Of a stretch of 53,237 nucleotides of DNA, positions 53,102-53,237 are shown one piece after another; positions within the stretch are counted from its first letter, which is position 1, and each line of letters starts with the position of its first letter. The stretch is from Fibrobacterota bacterium (GTDB taxonomy: Bacteria; Fibrobacterota; Fibrobacteria; UBA11236), in NCBI GenBank assembly GCA_028287465.1, contig JAQBPO010000056.1:1-53237 (forward strand), written 5' to 3'. Below the pieces are notes generated by a model. The model saw nothing but the letters and a program-made list of their open reading frames with translations, was not told where the DNA came from and searched no databases. The position numbers and the translations under genes were made by a program.

Positions 53102-53237
53102 GTGCCGGTCCTATCGAGTTCCTATGGAACTCGCCGGACCGGCACTTTTATTGAATCCGTGGTGCCGGTCCTATCGAGTTCCCGTGGAACTCGCCGGACC
53201 GGCACTTTTATTGAATCCGTGGTGCCGGTCCTATCGA
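53102..53237. repeat. Tandem 60-bp structured repeats upstream of pstB
   Basis: Two complete units (from 53102 and 53162) and the start of a third (53222) run off the window end. Each has outer arms GTGCCGGTCC and GGACCGGCAC, inner arms CGAGTTCC and GGAACTCG with a 3-nt loop, then TTTTATTGAATCCGTG as spacer. The two full units differ only in the loop (TAT versus CGT). On the plus strand each ends in TTTT. Geometry equals that of the pstB-phoU repeats, with no shared sequence. Confidence 0.88.

Noticed and set aside
52201-53237. 60-bp repeats as a CRISPR array
   Set aside because: Units abut with no variable spacers, they are full palindromes, and no cas gene is near.

Overview
The window is GC-rich DNA with tightly packed genes. 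It most likely comes from a member of the Fibrobacterota (Fibrobacteres). Signs of this are two large secreted proteins with the fibro-slime domain, a TIGR02147-type regulator coupled to a carboxypeptidase-regulatory lipoprotein, secreted proteins ending in sorting-type (T9SS/FlgD-like) domains, and an OmpA protein with a DSL-rich linker. The organism looks like a Gram-negative polysaccharide degrader. No tRNA, rRNA, CRISPR array, transposase or prophage gene was seen.

Layout. 1-3 kb: the end of an ion/citrate-type transporter, then small metabolic genes (DUF4242 protein, hemerythrin, zinc-ribbon membrane protein, FAH-fold enzyme). 3-4.6 kb: OmpA-family protein. 4.6-15.3 kb: a YejABE-type peptide ABC transporter whose ATPase genes are separated from its permease/binding-protein genes by two tandem, oppositely oriented von Willebrand A (VWA) secreted proteins. 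15.4-17.7 kb: gluconokinase and a membrane-TPR protein. 17.8-25.4 kb: ThuA-like protein, two paralogous outer-membrane barrels, a CBM6-like lipoprotein and the TIGR02147 regulator. All three transcription units here carry the same GGTAAACG palindrome 78-87 nt upstream of the start codon. 25.5-34.9 kb: UBP-type zinc finger, PQQ-type sugar dehydrogenase, lipoprotein, carbohydrate esterase, second ThuA protein, a clan GH-A glycosidase and a GH44 endoglucanase. 34.9-41.5 kb: two paralogous fibro-slime proteins. 41.6-44 kb: family B DNA polymerase. 44.1-46.5 kb: a candidate small RNA and a third VWA protein. 46.5-53.2 kb: response regulator, MgtE, thyA-folA, an OlsB-like acyltransferase, phoU and pstB, with two unrelated families of structured 60-bp tandem repeats around pstB.

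How the parts fit: the 17-35 kb block reads as a secreted and outer-membrane system for plant-type glycans under one local regulator. The three VWA and two fibro-slime proteins look like one export class, because all five end in the same C-terminal module and tail. The pst/pho end joins phosphate sensing to a possible phosphate-free lipid enzyme. The most interesting items are the shared C-terminal module, the 60-bp hairpin repeats, the 17-25 kb operator and the orphan terminator/sRNA at 44.15 kb.
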